NCBI RefSeq assembly: GCF_002079055.1 | Contig: NC_047500.1 | Span: 248,001 to 312,000, forward strand | Reading direction: 5' to 3' | DNA length: 64,000 nucleotides | Source: Saccharomyces paradoxus | Taxonomy: Eukaryota > Ascomycota > Saccharomycetes > Saccharomycetales > Saccharomycetaceae | Shown: in pieces, positions 39,537-49,703 of the stretch | How positions within the stretch are numbered: position 1 is the stretch's first letter | Layout: every line of letters begins with the position of its first letter | The notes under the pieces: model-generated | Seen by the model: only the letters and a program-made list of their open reading frames with translations | Databases searched by the model: none | What the model was told of the DNA's origin: nothing | Made by a program: the position numbers and the translations under genes

Positions 39537-41870
39537 ATGACCACTCAAGAATCGATCAAACCTTTGGTGGATAGAATTCTGTCAAACCCCCTGCAGTTTA
39601 ATGCTGCAATGATCTCTAACAAATCGAATAATAATGATACTTCCGCCGCACCGGAAAATGGCTCGTACATCGTGATAGGCAAACAGCATAATAACAATAG
39701 CAGTAGCACAGCTATTACTGCGACGGCTAACTCCGAGCAAATATTGGACGATAACTCGATGGAAAGGCCAAATGGAAAAAATTCTAGTGTCCCCAAATCT
39801 ATGGCTGAAGCTTTATTGCTGTATACTTCTAAAAATAGTAAAAATGCAGCCGATGCTACTGCTACCAAGAAGCCAGCCGAGCTTTCTACGGAGCTTTCTA
39901 CGGAACCTCCCTCCTCTGCTTCGGAAGATGACAGAGAAGGAAAAGAAGAGGAAGAAGAAATATTCCATGAAGCAAGAGATTATGTAGAACCTCGAAAAGC
40001 TAGTTTAAAGGAACGTGGTAACATTGATGAAGACGTTGGTGAAGACGTTGGTGAAGACGTAGGCGAAGAATTAAGTGAAGAATTAGGTTCTCCATTAACA
40101 ACCGTTGATGACTTGGCTAATGAAAATGAAAAGAAAAAGGAAGAACAAAAGGAGCTGTCTACTAGTATTAGCGGCGATGATGAAGAAGACGAAGAGGACG
40201 AGGACGACATGGACTATGATTCTAGCGCTATGGAAAAAGAGCTTCCTGAAGAGGAGGAGAACGATTCCACCTCTACCATTTCCGAAGACGAAAAAAAGGG
40301 CTTATATCAAGATTTAGTAGAAAACAGCACAGTGAAAGCAAAACAGTACCAACCATTAAATAACGATGCCAAAGAAAACAAAAACGGAAACGAAAGAGAT
40401 GAGCAAGAGGAAGAGGAAGAAGAACTAAAACATAAAGCAAGGTCCATCACCCCACCAATTACAATATCAAATCTATCAAACTTTCACCAATTCAACGAAA
40501 ATATCAATGACCATGGTTCCTTAAACTCTACTAGAATAGTTAAAAATTGGGGCGATCAATTCACGAATTTGAAACCTCGTGGCCTTTTGAACCATGGTGT
40601 CACTTGTTACACAAATGCGGCTGTACAAGCCATGTTACACATTCCTCCCATACAACATTATCTATTTGATATTCTACTGGGAAAATATGATAGCACCATT
40701 CCGAAAAATTCCGTTTCGTACATTTTAGCTGAAACAAGTAAAAAAATGTGGTTACCAGTCTCAAAAAACCCTAGAAAGAACATTTCAGCTTCCTACATTA
40801 ATCCAAAACACTTGATTTCCAGATTGGATGACATCAATTGTATGATGAGCGAATGGCAGCAAGAAGATTCACATGAGTACTTCATGTCTTTGATGTCAAG
40901 ATTACAGGAAGATTCTGTCCCAAAAGGTCATAAACTTATAGAATCAATAATCTACGACATATTTGGCGGTCTTTTAAAGCAAATCGTTACTTGTAAATCT
41001 TGCGGCAGTATATCTAAAACAGAACAGCCCTTTTACGATTTATCGTTGCATTTGAAGGGGAAGAAAAAACTTGATCCAAACCCTCATCTGTTGGGTGATA
41101 GCAATAACATTATTTCAGCCGCCAATTCTAATACCACCAGTAATACTGCTGCACAGCCGTCCTCTTCATCTTCTTTGTCTGCCAGCTTAAACAACGGCTC
41201 ACCGGCCGTCGCTGTCAGTGATTTAAGTTCGTCGAACCGTAGGTTTTCTATTGAGAAGTCAATTAAAGATTTTTTCAATCCCGAATTAATTAAGGTCGAC
41301 AAGGAGCAAAAGGGTTACGTTTGTGAAAAGTGTCATAAGACCACAAACGCCGTAAAGCATAATTCAATTTTAAGAGCTCCTGAAACTTTGCTGGTACATT
41401 TGAAAAAATTCAGATTTAATGGCACATCCTCATCAAAAATGAAGCAAGCTGTATCGTATCCAATGTTTTTAGATCTGACAGAATACTGCGAAAGTAAAGA
41501 TCTACCTGTCAAGTACCAATTATTAAGCGTGGTCGTTCATGAGGGTCGTTCTCTATCTTCAGGTCACTACATTGCCCACTGCAAGCAACCAGACGGAAGC
41601 TGGGCTACTTACGACGATGAATATATTAATATAATATCTGAAAGGGATGTATTAAAGGAACCTAATGCATATTACCTTTTGTACACGAGGCTAACCCCAA
41701 AGTCAATTCCATTGCCATTAGCAAAATCTACCATGACCACTGATGATGTTACCTCGAAGTCTAAACTAGAACAAGCGGTCAACGAAACAAATAATCGTCC
41801 ATTGAAGATTAATAACAGGAAAAATAGGAAAAAATGGAAAAAAAATAAAAAAAGGAAGTCCACCAAATGA
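39537..41870 (+). CDS. UBP10: Ubp10, nuclear ubiquitin protease for histone H2B
   Basis: Ubp10 (Dot4) removes ubiquitin from histone H2B-K123 and from PCNA, and supports telomeric silencing. The product has 777 residues against about 792 in S. cerevisiae. The N-terminal half (about 1-330) is disordered and acidic and includes a short DVGEDVGEDVGE repeat near 165 and several E/D runs. The USP domain follows: the Cys box GVTCYTNAAVQAM with C357, a zinc-ribbon pair (CKSCG near 487, CEKCHK near 600), and the His box SGHYIAHC with H677. The basic C-terminus (KNRKKWKKNKKRKSTK) is a likely nuclear or nucleolar signal. The length difference probably sits in the acidic tracts. Confidence 0.94.
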   Translation: MTTQESIKPLVDRILSNPLQFNAAMISNKSNNNDTSAAPENGSYIVIGKQHNNNSSSTAITATANSEQILDDNSMERPNGKNSSVPKSMAEALLLYTSKNSKNAADATATKKPAELSTELSTEPPSSASEDDREGKEEEEEIFHEARDYVEPRKASLKERGNIDEDVGEDVGEDVGEELSEELGSPLTTVDDLANENEKKKEEQKELSTSISGDDEEDEEDEDDMDYDSSAMEKELPEEEENDSTSTISEDEKKGLYQDLVENSTVKAKQYQPLNNDAKENKNGNERDEQEEEEEELKHKARSITPPITISNLSNFHQFNENINDHGSLNSTRIVKNWGDQFTNLKPRGLLNHGVTCYTNAAVQAMLHIPPIQHYLFDILLGKYDSTIPKNSVSYILAETSKKMWLPVSKNPRKNISASYINPKHLISRLDDINCMMSEWQQEDSHEYFMSLMSRLQEDSVPKGHKLIESIIYDIFGGLLKQIVTCKSCGSISKTEQPFYDLSLHLKGKKKLDPNPHLLGDSNNIISAANSNTTSNTAAQPSSSSSLSASLNNGSPAVAVSDLSSSNRRFSIEKSIKDFFNPELIKVDKEQKGYVCEKCHKTTNAVKHNSILRAPETLLVHLKKFRFNGTSSSKMKQAVSYPMFLDLTEYCESKDLPVKYQLLSVVVHEGRSLSSGHYIAHCKQPDGSWATYDDEYINIISERDVLKEPNAYYLLYTRLTPKSIPLPLAKSTMTTDDVTSKSKLEQAVNETNNRPLKINNRKNRKKWKKNKKRKSTK

Positions 41871-42206
41871 TAAAATCCGATTTTCTCCGCTATACCTTTT
41901 CTTCCTCTTTTCATAAGCATTTTTATTAGCATTTCATTTTTTATTATATCTAATCAATATATACATACAAATATCCAGTCTTTATTGAAGTTACAAAACA
42001 ACTCTCAGTTCATAAAGTTCGGGGAAATATTTATTCGAAATGGTCTCAGCAGTGCCAATTTTTGCTAACACTACAGAAGAATAAAGTCAAATTTAAAACT
42101 CATATACATATTTACAGAGTAGATCAGTAAAAAGAAGAAGGGGAAGACCTCTTGAAAATATCTTGAAACAAACTGTATCTTTTTTCTTTTATCTTTACTT
42201 CCTCAA
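41871..42206. other. Convergent 3' region between UBP10 and MRPL19
   Basis: 336 bp of A/T-rich 3' sequence shared by the two convergent genes. It contains a Puf3-type TGTAAATA motif for the MRPL19 transcript, listed separately. There is no gene. Confidence 0.5.
42109..42116 (-). promoter_or_regulatory. Puf3-type 3' UTR motif of MRPL19
   Basis: TGTAAATA on the minus strand, about 90 bases after the MRPL19 stop. Puf3 binds this core in 3' UTRs of nuclear-encoded mitochondrial ribosomal mRNAs and controls their decay and localisation. The preferred C two bases upstream is absent, so affinity is uncertain. Confidence 0.5.
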
Positions 42207-42686
42207 TTAAGGTACAACCTTAATACCCATACTTTTTGCAACGCCAATTATGGACTTAACAATTCCTTCCATTTCCAACAAACTATGTCTTTCATCGCTC
42301 TTTTTTATTTTGGCTATTTCGTAAACGTGCTTCAGTGATAATTCTCCCAAAACACGGGTTGGTCCCTTGGCGGGCGCACTGCTACTAAACATTGTACCCA
42401 CGTTCGGTTGACCATGTCCCTTCTCCATTTTAAGAGCTTTTAACAGCAAATATCCGGTTGGCGGAGATTTCATTTCAAATGTAAATGTCCTATCAGGTTT
42501 TATTGTAATTAATACTGGAACCGGTACACCTGGCTGATAGTTTGCTGATCTTGCATTAAATTCTTTACAAAAGTCAACGGCCTTGATACCTTTGGAACCC
42601 AATGCAGGTCCCACGGGAGGTGATGGTGCTGCTTGGCCTGCCCCCACTATTAACTTTACTATCACGTTTTTTGCTGCCTGTGACAT
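42207..42686 (-). CDS. MRPL19: Mrpl19, mitochondrial large-subunit ribosomal protein uL11m
   Basis: This is the mitochondrial L11-family protein of the large-subunit stalk base. The 159 residues begin [30 protein letters not shown], given here as two adjoining parts: the proline-rich N-terminal L11 domain (about 1-75), and the rRNA-binding C-terminal domain (about 78-150, [25 protein letters not shown]). It is one residue longer than the S. cerevisiae protein as I recall it. The frame is open 22 codons further upstream to an ATG at 42752; I use 42686, where L11 homology starts. A Puf3-type motif in the 3' region fits control of mitochondrial ribosome mRNAs. Confidence 0.93.
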   Translation of the reverse strand: MSQAAKNVIVKLIVGAGQAAPSPPVGPALGSKGIKAVDFCKEFNARSANYQPGVPVPVLITIKPDRTFTFEMKSPPTGYLLLKALKMEKGHGQPNVGTMFSSSAPAKGPTRVLGELSLKHVYEIAKIKKSDERHSLLEMEGIVKSIIGVAKSMGIKVVP

Positions 42687-43154
42687 TATGGATACTAATA
42701 GTCCTGTATGATATTCGCAAGTTTGACACGCAACAAAGAGAAATAAACACAAGACGTTATTCTATTGATTTGAAAATTCAAGCTCTATGTTCCTTCTCGT
42801 GAGTTCGAGCCTCACTGCGCATTTTAAAGCTTCTTTGCCGTGGAATTTTTAAAAAAAGGGAACTGTCGATTTGGCGGGACTATTAGCATTACCCGCTTCA
42901 CGATTATCAATTACTGGCGCTGCCATTTAACTAACATCATCACTGCCGTATTAAGATTTCACATGTTTTGAATAGAATGACACATTAAAGAACGGAATAT
43001 GTATCTATTTGGTTTACCAGGAAACGATACGAAAAAAAACTAACATAATAGAAATAGAAATAAATGTGACATCGTATTTCAACGTACATTCAAAATAGGA
43101 TAGAAAAAGATTATATACAAATGCTTGAAGAGAAGTAAAAGTCCTGACACGTAT
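42687..43154. other. MRPL19-NPR1 intergenic region
   Basis: A 468-bp region holding the MRPL19 promoter and the NPR1 3' UTR. A tRNA T-arm/B-box relic lies about 115 bp upstream of the MRPL19 start and is listed separately. The rest is A/T-rich without a gene. Confidence 0.5.
42799..42823 (+). other. tRNA T-arm/B-box relic with T-run
   Basis: A perfect five-base-pair stem GTGAG/CTCAC (42799-42803 and 42811-42815) encloses the seven-base loop TTCGAGC, which is exactly a tRNA T-arm. It contains GTTCGAGCC, matching the TFIIIC B-box GTTCGANNC. Seven further bases, the length of an acceptor strand, lead into TTTT. I find no D-arm, anticodon arm or matching 5' acceptor strand upstream, so this is not a working tRNA. 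It may be a tRNA remnant or an 'extra TFIIIC' site. Confidence 0.5.
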
Positions 43155-45527
43155 TTATTGATTATTTTGTTTTTTCTTTTTCTTTTCTAGGCCTGCAATA
43201 TGGGCTTCACTTTGATCCACTTGTGTATGATGATGGTCTTCTCCTCTAACCACTTTGAACGATAATCCATCTTCAACCAAATGGCACATATCAATGCTAC
43301 GAATCCAAGGATCTTCCATGATTTCTTCGATATTTCCTCTACATGCGGGTGCCAAATCAATCATGCGTGCAATAATATGCTGAGTTTCTTCTGGCAATGA
43401 ATGCAGTAATCTTTGTGGCCCAATATTAACATTATTAGGATCCGATACATTATTAGAAGAGCTTTCAGGTTTTTTCTTTTCTGTTGAGTGCGACTCGTCA
43501 TAGGAAGGTGGGTCAGGAGTTCTTGTCACCAAACTACTCAAGGAGTCGCAATCACGTCCGGAACAAAACAGTTTGAATGAATTGTCTCTTAGTTTCGGGA
43601 TTTTCCATGGAAATTTCTTCAGTATCATACATGCAAAAATAATTGCAGAAGACCAGATATCTACGGGACGAGGGTCATACTTGGCAAATATACAAACTTC
43701 AGGTGCCAAGTATGGATCACTGCCAACAATTCCACTTGCTTCCACAAGATTTTTTGAAAATGGATACGAAAATACTACAGCTGCTCCAAAATCGATTAAT
43801 TTTACAATACCTTTTTCATTTATAACACAATTATCCAGCTTTAAATCTCTGTGAGCCAAGCCAATACTATGCAAATATTGTACACCGGTAAGTATTTGTT
43901 TGAAGCAACAACAAATCTCTTCATATGACATCTTATTACTCATTACGATAGCAAACAAATCGTATTCACAATATTCCATAACTTGCAAAATTCTATCATT
44001 TTCATACACGATTTCAATTGTTTCAATAATATTGGGATGATTCAGAGTCGTACCAATACAGTATTCGGATGTAATTTTCTTGACGTAATCTCTTTTTGAT
44101 TCATTTTCGAATTTAGTTCTAAACTCTTTCACAGCAAATATTTTGTTATCTGAAATTCTTTGGGCCAATTTAACAGACCCGCCTGCTCCAGCACCTAAAT
44201 CTGCTCCAGTTTTAACATACCTTTTCGAAAACGGAATCCCCGAACCACCGTGGTTATGAGAATAGATAGTATCCCCATTTCCGTTATAACTAGTGGAATA
44301 CGAATTGTTCCCTGCTGAAAAATGGGACGATGAATGAGAATGCGAGGGAACAGCAATTCCGCTAGAAAGAGGTGATCCATTCGGGATCACGTTGTTATTG
44401 TTCGAGGAAATATTACTGTTAGAACTCTTTTTGAAGAACCTCTTTAAATCACCAATGGAAGAATGTTGCGACCTTGGAACACTTTGACTTGGAGGTAAGT
44501 GGTCATGTACTGATGAGGGGGAGCCGTAAAAATTATCCGTATAGGAACCAGTTGGCTGTCTTGATGCAGAATATATACTGCTTTGTCTTGCACGGATAGG
44601 CTTGGGAATAGGTGTTGAACCATTTGTAGCGTTAGGATTTTTAATGTTCGGAGATGGGCCATTGGAATTGACAGAAAAGGACATGCCTGCAGAGTTCGGA
44701 TTTGAAGATTCTTTTGAGTTTTTGGAAAAGAAAAAATTCCCAAGCTGTGAAGAAAATGAACCTGAGCGGGAAATAGATCTTGATTGAGTAGCATTGGCAT
44801 TATTACTATCCATCGATGCTTTTTGAAGTTTTTGTTTGGAAATAACGAAACGTGGTTCGACACTATCCACTTTTGGAGAAGATATAACGTTAGAATCGAT
44901 TGCAGAAATATTATTGGGCATACCACCCGCGTATGTTTCGAGCCACGAAGAAGATAAAGAGGAGCTGTTGCTATTTGAGCTATTGTTATCTTTGTTAGAA
45001 TTTGGCACGGAGTAAGGTATACTGGATGACAAAGAAGGAATGGCCCTTCCTGAAGTATGCGACGTGGCGGATAATCTACTGGTAATTCTATTCTGTGCAG
45101 CAAGAGAACCGCCATGTGAGGAAAATCCTGCAGCACCCTGGTCATTTATTAGGGATCCGAATCTATCTTTACTTTGTGCACTTGTACCATAGAATGACGC
45201 GGTGTGAGCAAAGTTTGCATTAAGGAAGCTGGAGGAAAACTGATTTCTATCGTCGAAAGAGGAACCGGCCGTAGATGATGAATCTTCCTCTGAGTATATT
45301 TGAGTAACAGTTGTGACACTGCCAGGCACTGGCACGATAGCCCTATTGCGATCGCTGCTACTGCCATTGCTCACACTACCAATATGACTGCTGCTCTTAT
45401 TCCTAGAATGAACGTCAAGAGGTTGTGACTCGGGTGTTGTGGTCAATGTATCAGCTGAAGTTCTCGGTGATGAATTTGACGTTTCATTTTTTCGTTTTTC
45501 TTGTAACAATCGAGTTAATGAAGACAT
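43155..45527 (-). CDS. NPR1: Npr1, protein kinase controlling nitrogen permeases
   Basis: Npr1 is a TORC1-regulated Ser/Thr kinase that keeps ammonium and amino-acid permeases (Mep, Gap1) at the plasma membrane by phosphorylating arrestins and other regulators. The 790 residues match S. cerevisiae. The first 430 residues are serine/asparagine-rich and disordered, the region TORC1 phosphorylates. The kinase domain spans about 438-745, with the glycine loop [11 protein letters not shown], the lysine in FAVKEF near 465, HRDLKLDN near 560 and the DFG segment in IDFGAAVVF near 578. The C-terminus is histidine-, lysine- and glutamine-rich. Confidence 0.95.
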   Translation of the reverse strand: MSSLTRLLQEKRKNETSNSSPRTSADTLTTTPESQPLDVHSRNKSSSHIGSVSNGSSSDRNRAIVPVPGSVTTVTQIYSEEDSSSTAGSSFDDRNQFSSSFLNANFAHTASFYGTSAQSKDRFGSLINDQGAAGFSSHGGSLAAQNRITSRLSATSHTSGRAIPSLSSSIPYSVPNSNKDNNSSNSNSSSLSSSWLETYAGGMPNNISAIDSNVISSPKVDSVEPRFVISKQKLQKASMDSNNANATQSRSISRSGSFSSQLGNFFFSKNSKESSNPNSAGMSFSVNSNGPSPNIKNPNATNGSTPIPKPIRARQSSIYSASRQPTGSYTDNFYGSPSSVHDHLPPSQSVPRSQHSSIGDLKRFFKKSSNSNISSNNNNVIPNGSPLSSGIAVPSHSHSSSHFSAGNNSYSTSYNGNGDTIYSHNHGGSGIPFSKRYVKTGADLGAGAGGSVKLAQRISDNKIFAVKEFRTKFENESKRDYVKKITSEYCIGTTLNHPNIIETIEIVYENDRILQVMEYCEYDLFAIVMSNKMSYEEICCCFKQILTGVQYLHSIGLAHRDLKLDNCVINEKGIVKLIDFGAAVVFSYPFSKNLVEASGIVGSDPYLAPEVCIFAKYDPRPVDIWSSAIIFACMILKKFPWKIPKLRDNSFKLFCSGRDCDSLSSLVTRTPDPPSYDESHSTEKKKPESSSNNVSDPNNVNIGPQRLLHSLPEETQHIIARMIDLAPACRGNIEEIMEDPWIRSIDMCHLVEDGLSFKVVRGEDHHHTQVDQSEAHIAGLEKKKKKQNNQ

Positions 45528-45974
45528 AATATTGCGTAGAGTTTTCCTCCTTTATCTGAATAAGTATAAGCTGTTGGAAATAAAAAAAAATAGGAAAGAA
45601 TTAGACAGAGTGTTAATAAGTCGTGATACAAGCTAGTTTGTATGGGGTTGAAAATGACGCAAAGGACCTAAAACTTCTCTTTATTATTCTTTCAGTAGCA
45701 AAAGCAAGATCTTTAGTCACTGCCGATTGTTGCCACCGGGTACAATACACCACTAACTAATCCGTACTGACTCTATACAACTAGAGGCGGCCCATATTCT
45801 GAGATAAGCTATAAGGGTAGAAATCGTGGAATGCGTCATTGATAACGAAATTCCGTAGTAGATGACAAGTCTGATGAAAAATGAGATGTTTCGCGCAAGT
45901 GATGAATTATATCTATCTATTTTGTATATTTTAAGAGCATTCCTATTATTGTACAAAATGAACGGGTTTCTTGT
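45528..45974. other. NPR1 promoter and IPI3 3' region
   Basis: 447 bp, no supported gene. I recognise no specific site; the NPR1-proximal part is A-rich. Confidence 0.35.
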
Positions 45975-47642
45975 TTATTGCTTGTCGAGCACCTGTTGGT
46001 GTTCCTCGTAGAGCTTTTCGTGCATACCACGTAACTCCTTGTAGGCGTGGGTTAACGCTTCTATGTTGGCCTTAAGTTCAGTAATTTCTTCATCTTTAGC
46101 GGCAATGCCGTCTAAGGATTGAGTGACATTGGTTTCATTGTCAATCACTTTCACGTCACTTGATACCTTACCGATATGTGTAAAAATGGATTCTTGTGCT
46201 TTGACCTGCTCCAAATAAGCATTAAAATGATTAAGTGGTAATGCAAGGCTGGGGTCTGTCTCTGTTTCTGGTTCTCCTATCTGGTACCAGATATCGTGTA
46301 AATGACCCTTGTTTTTACCATCGAAAATAACTCTTTGCAAGTTTGGTATCTTCATAGAGTTGTGGCCATTACTATTACTTGATTGTTTGTCCTTGGGTTC
46401 TCCTTCAAATAGTAGGTTTCCACTTTCGAGTCTGTAAGGGTTGACTAAGAGGTTGGTCACCTCTCCAACTGAAGCCTGTGATGTAGTTAAAGTTTGGATA
46501 GTTCTAATGATCTGCTTTGAGTAGATTTCCGCGATAGAAACTTTTCCCTCCGTGTCACCAATTAATAATAATGTACCATCCATTGATATTTCCAGACACG
46601 ACACATTCGAATTTAGGAGATTGTCACAGACAAGTTGACCCATTGCGTATAGTGCATCCAAATCCTGATTTCCGCTACTAGTCACTAAGTTACGTTGTAC
46701 TAAGGAAAAAACTCTACTTTTTTGAACTGTGTTCATACCTGCGGATGGTAACAGATTAACGATGGCATTACCCTTTAGTTTGTAAAATAAATCCAGTGAA
46801 AAACAACCTTCTGCAGTACCGATATAGCATGCTCTGTCAGCAGGATCAAGAACAATAGATTTGATAGCATTAGGTGTTGTGAATGTTGCAAGCAATACAG
46901 GTGCTTTGCCAATACTAACGTCATTTTCGTTTGCTTCCTGTTTCTTTTTGCTGCCTATTAGACTCAAATCGTAGCACCTAATCGTAGCATCTTGGGATAC
47001 CGTGAATAGTTTCGTATCAGTACATGATAGAAATTTTCCTTGACTGGAAGAAACCTGGAAATCTGTCACGGGCAAAGTATGATCGTGAAGGATACATATA
47101 GGCTTAGGATCATCATTGGATGATGACACTAAGTCAACTGTCTGCCATATAATAACCCTTGAATCGTTACCCGAGGTGATTATATACTTTCCATTCAAAA
47201 TAGACTTGATCTTGGTGATACTTTGGTAGTGAGCCATAGGCTTTACGTTCAATAGAAACCCTGAGTTCAGCTCCCATATGTACAATTTACCTGATTCGGT
47301 TGAACCAAGTAAAAGATATGGAAGATTGAATTCTGGCAAATTATGGTTGATACCTTGAATTCTATCATACTGCACGCCAGTATTTTCAACTACTTCTAGA
47401 CATTTGAGGATTTCAGGTAATGGTAAGCGCTGTTCAACAGACTCTCTTTTGAACGAACCTGACAAATTGTAGACATTGATTAATGCTTTTTGCGCTTGAG
47501 CAATGAATAAGTGTTTGTTCCCTACTTGGACACAACTATTTCTTGATTGAGTAGAGCACTGTCTTAAATTCACCTGTTCGAACGAGTGTACAGAAGCTAC
47601 CGTCCCTGAGGTATTTGTTGTAAAAATAACTTGCTCATCCAT
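45975..47642 (-). CDS. IPI3: Ipi3, WD-repeat subunit of the Rix1 complex
   Basis: Ipi3 acts with Rix1 and Ipi1 in late nuclear maturation of pre-60S particles (ITS2 removal, 5S RNP rotation) and has also been linked to replication licensing. The 555-residue length equals S. cerevisiae. A seven-bladed WD40 propeller fills about 1-400; clear blade motifs include [14 protein letters not shown] near 155-170, [14 protein letters not shown] near 215 and [15 protein letters not shown] near 350. The C-terminal 45 residues are a coiled coil ([18 protein letters not shown]). RRPE-like A/T blocks lie upstream, fitting the ribosome-biogenesis regulon. Confidence 0.94.
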   Translation of the reverse strand: MDEQVIFTTNTSGTVASVHSFEQVNLRQCSTQSRNSCVQVGNKHLFIAQAQKALINVYNLSGSFKRESVEQRLPLPEILKCLEVVENTGVQYDRIQGINHNLPEFNLPYLLLGSTESGKLYIWELNSGFLLNVKPMAHYQSITKIKSILNGKYIITSGNDSRVIIWQTVDLVSSSNDDPKPICILHDHTLPVTDFQVSSSQGKFLSCTDTKLFTVSQDATIRCYDLSLIGSKKKQEANENDVSIGKAPVLLATFTTPNAIKSIVLDPADRACYIGTAEGCFSLDLFYKLKGNAIVNLLPSAGMNTVQKSRVFSLVQRNLVTSSGNQDLDALYAMGQLVCDNLLNSNVSCLEISMDGTLLLIGDTEGKVSIAEIYSKQIIRTIQTLTTSQASVGEVTNLLVNPYRLESGNLLFEGEPKDKQSSNSNGHNSMKIPNLQRVIFDGKNKGHLHDIWYQIGEPETETDPSLALPLNHFNAYLEQVKAQESIFTHIGKVSSDVKVIDNETNVTQSLDGIAAKDEEITELKANIEALTHAYKELRGMHEKLYEEHQQVLDKQ

Positions 47643-48356
47643 TTTATCGATCTTTGGTAATTCCTATTGCTTGAATATTGAACAATCAATGTTATTGCAT
47701 ATGCCCTTGTCAAAGCTATCCTACGAATAAGTATATTTGGGAATGGGCATCGATTTAAAATTTTCATTTAGTGATTTGGAAAAAAAATTTTAGTTGGCGC
47801 GCTCAGTTTTCAACATATGCTGTTTTAGATGTAGAATGGCGCTATCATATTATCACTGCAATAACAGGTGATTGCTATTTGAGACTACGTTGGTATTTAG
47901 ATTACCGGTTTATACACTTGGATTAGTGCTTCCAAAGGTCTACCAAAACTATGTCATCTTTCAACTTCTCCGCTCAGAAACCGTTCAAGAGGCTATGTAT
48001 TCTCTTCTGTAGTTATGTTCTTAGGTACAATGATTCATCATGAACTTTTTTTAGACAACTATCGGTAAATGTTAAACATAGGCACTATAATCGTAAGTGA
48101 TATTATACATTTTTTCACACGGTATCTTAAAGTACCATTTATCAAAATTTGTACTTATACATCCTGTGTCCGCGTGTCTTTTCAATTTATAGACGCGATC
48201 AAATGAGCCTTAAAAATTTGGAAGAAGATAGAGAAAGATGCGTAAGAAATAATATAATATCAGAAGAAAAAAGTTCGTAGAAACAATTGGATACCCTCAA
48301 AAGCTTCTTTGGAGACGAACGGAAAAAAATAAGGAAAGGTCTGTGGAAAAGAGAAA
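47643..48356. promoter_or_regulatory. Divergent IPI3/PBR1 promoter region
   Basis: 714 bp between divergent genes. An RRPE-like element (AAAATTTTCA on the plus strand, 47757-47766) and a second A/T block at 47780-47791 lie about 115-150 bp upstream of IPI3. The half nearer PBR1 is plain A/T-rich sequence with no gene. Confidence 0.45.
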
Positions 48357-49580
48357 ATGCCTTTGAATATTATTGGGACTGCTCTCCTAGATGGGACTGA
48401 CAAAATTCCTTACTTTCAAACAATCAAAAAGGTGGCACCTTATGTACTAGGGGCTGGTGCCATTAAATATTGGTCAAGAGGACCATCTAATACATGGGAA
48501 AGGAAGTTGCACGGTAAAGTTTACTTGGTTACCGGCGCTACCTCTCAAGGAATGGGAACGTCTGTGGCGTATAAAATGGCGGAACTAGGCGCACAATTGA
48601 TCATCTTGGCTAGGGAAGTAGATGAATGGGTTACTGAATGGTGCGAAGAATTACGTGAAAAGACTAAAAACGAGTTGATTTTTGTGGAAAAATGTGATTT
48701 GAGCAATTTGTGGGAGATTCGTAAATTCGCCACAAGTTGGTTGGACAATTCGCCACCTAGAAGGTTAGATGGTGTCATTGTCATGTCTGGTGATATGGAG
48801 CCATGGGGTATCCCGAAAATATCTTTACCACAGAGGAGGTCATCAAAGGATGGGCTGGAACTACAAATTGCTACAAACTATGTAGCAATTTTCCATCTTC
48901 TGAACCTATTACAACCTAGTTTCAAGGCTCAACCGCCTGATAGAGATGTAAGAATCATTATTGCTACATGCTGGTTACAAGTTGTTGGTGATATTAATAT
49001 AGAAGATCCCTTGTGGCAAAATGCCAAATATAAAAGTGCTTTGAAGTTTTTCGCAAGCAGTAAGTTACAATTGGGACTGAGCATGATGGAATTGCAGAGA
49101 AGAATTACTGAAGACATTAAAAATCAAAAGACAAATGGCACTGAGAGAACAGGCAAAAATGTTACCATTACTATGGTCCAACCTGGTACTATGAGATCAA
49201 ACAGCTTACGTCGCGTCATCAGTAATGGTTCAGTGGCATTGTTAATAATAGTGTACTGTATTCTGTTGTATCCTATATTGTGGCTGTTTACCAAGAGTGG
49301 TCGTCGTGGTGATCAAAGTTTCTTGTACGCGTTAATGACACCGGAGTTGGAGGAAATAAACTTAAAAGACCCGAAGACTAAGTACATCTCAGATTGTTCA
49401 CTTGTAAAATTCGCTCGTAAAGAATTTGATGATGAGGAATTACAAAAGAAACTATTCGAAAATACGGAAAGAGATATTTTACAATTGGAAAAGAAAGTAG
49501 CGGCAAAGAGAAATGCCAATAAGAAAACGGAACAAGGTTCTAAGAAGAAGAGTCAGAGCAAGAGTAGAAAAGACGATTAG
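48357..49580 (+). CDS. PBR1: Pbr1, SDR-fold putative oxidoreductase with atypical active site
   Basis: The S. cerevisiae orthologue is an essential putative oxidoreductase, name-linked to cytochrome P450 partnering; its reaction is not settled to my knowledge. The 407 residues form an SDR fold with the cofactor motif TGATSQGMG at 59-67 and the structural asparagine in NYVAIF at 174. The family YxxxK pair reads F232-A-S-S-K236 here, so the catalytic tyrosine position holds phenylalanine, and the usual preceding serine (VSS) reads ATC. A membrane span lies at about 293-311, with a hydrophobic N-terminus near 28-36. The C-terminus is lysine-rich (KKTEQGSKKKSQSKSRKDD). It converges on RHO5. Confidence 0.9.
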   Translation: MPLNIIGTALLDGTDKIPYFQTIKKVAPYVLGAGAIKYWSRGPSNTWERKLHGKVYLVTGATSQGMGTSVAYKMAELGAQLIILAREVDEWVTEWCEELREKTKNELIFVEKCDLSNLWEIRKFATSWLDNSPPRRLDGVIVMSGDMEPWGIPKISLPQRRSSKDGLELQIATNYVAIFHLLNLLQPSFKAQPPDRDVRIIIATCWLQVVGDINIEDPLWQNAKYKSALKFFASSKLQLGLSMMELQRRITEDIKNQKTNGTERTGKNVTITMVQPGTMRSNSLRRVISNGSVALLIIVYCILLYPILWLFTKSGRRGDQSFLYALMTPELEEINLKDPKTKYISDCSLVKFARKEFDDEELQKKLFENTERDILQLEKKVAAKRNANKKTEQGSKKKSQSKSRKDD

Positions 49581-49703
49581 AAGTGAACTCTATGGCATGA
49601 ATAAGAGAGAAAATGGAGCGTAGATATATGTATATTTTTCTTTTTTCTTTTTTATGATATCGGTATATGTAATTATTTATTTAGTTTATTTGCCTTCTTG
49701 ATA

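Noticed and set aside
42799-42823. Intact tRNA gene
   Set aside because: Only the T-arm and 3' tail are present; no D-arm, anticodon arm or pairing 5' acceptor strand is found in the 90 bases upstream.
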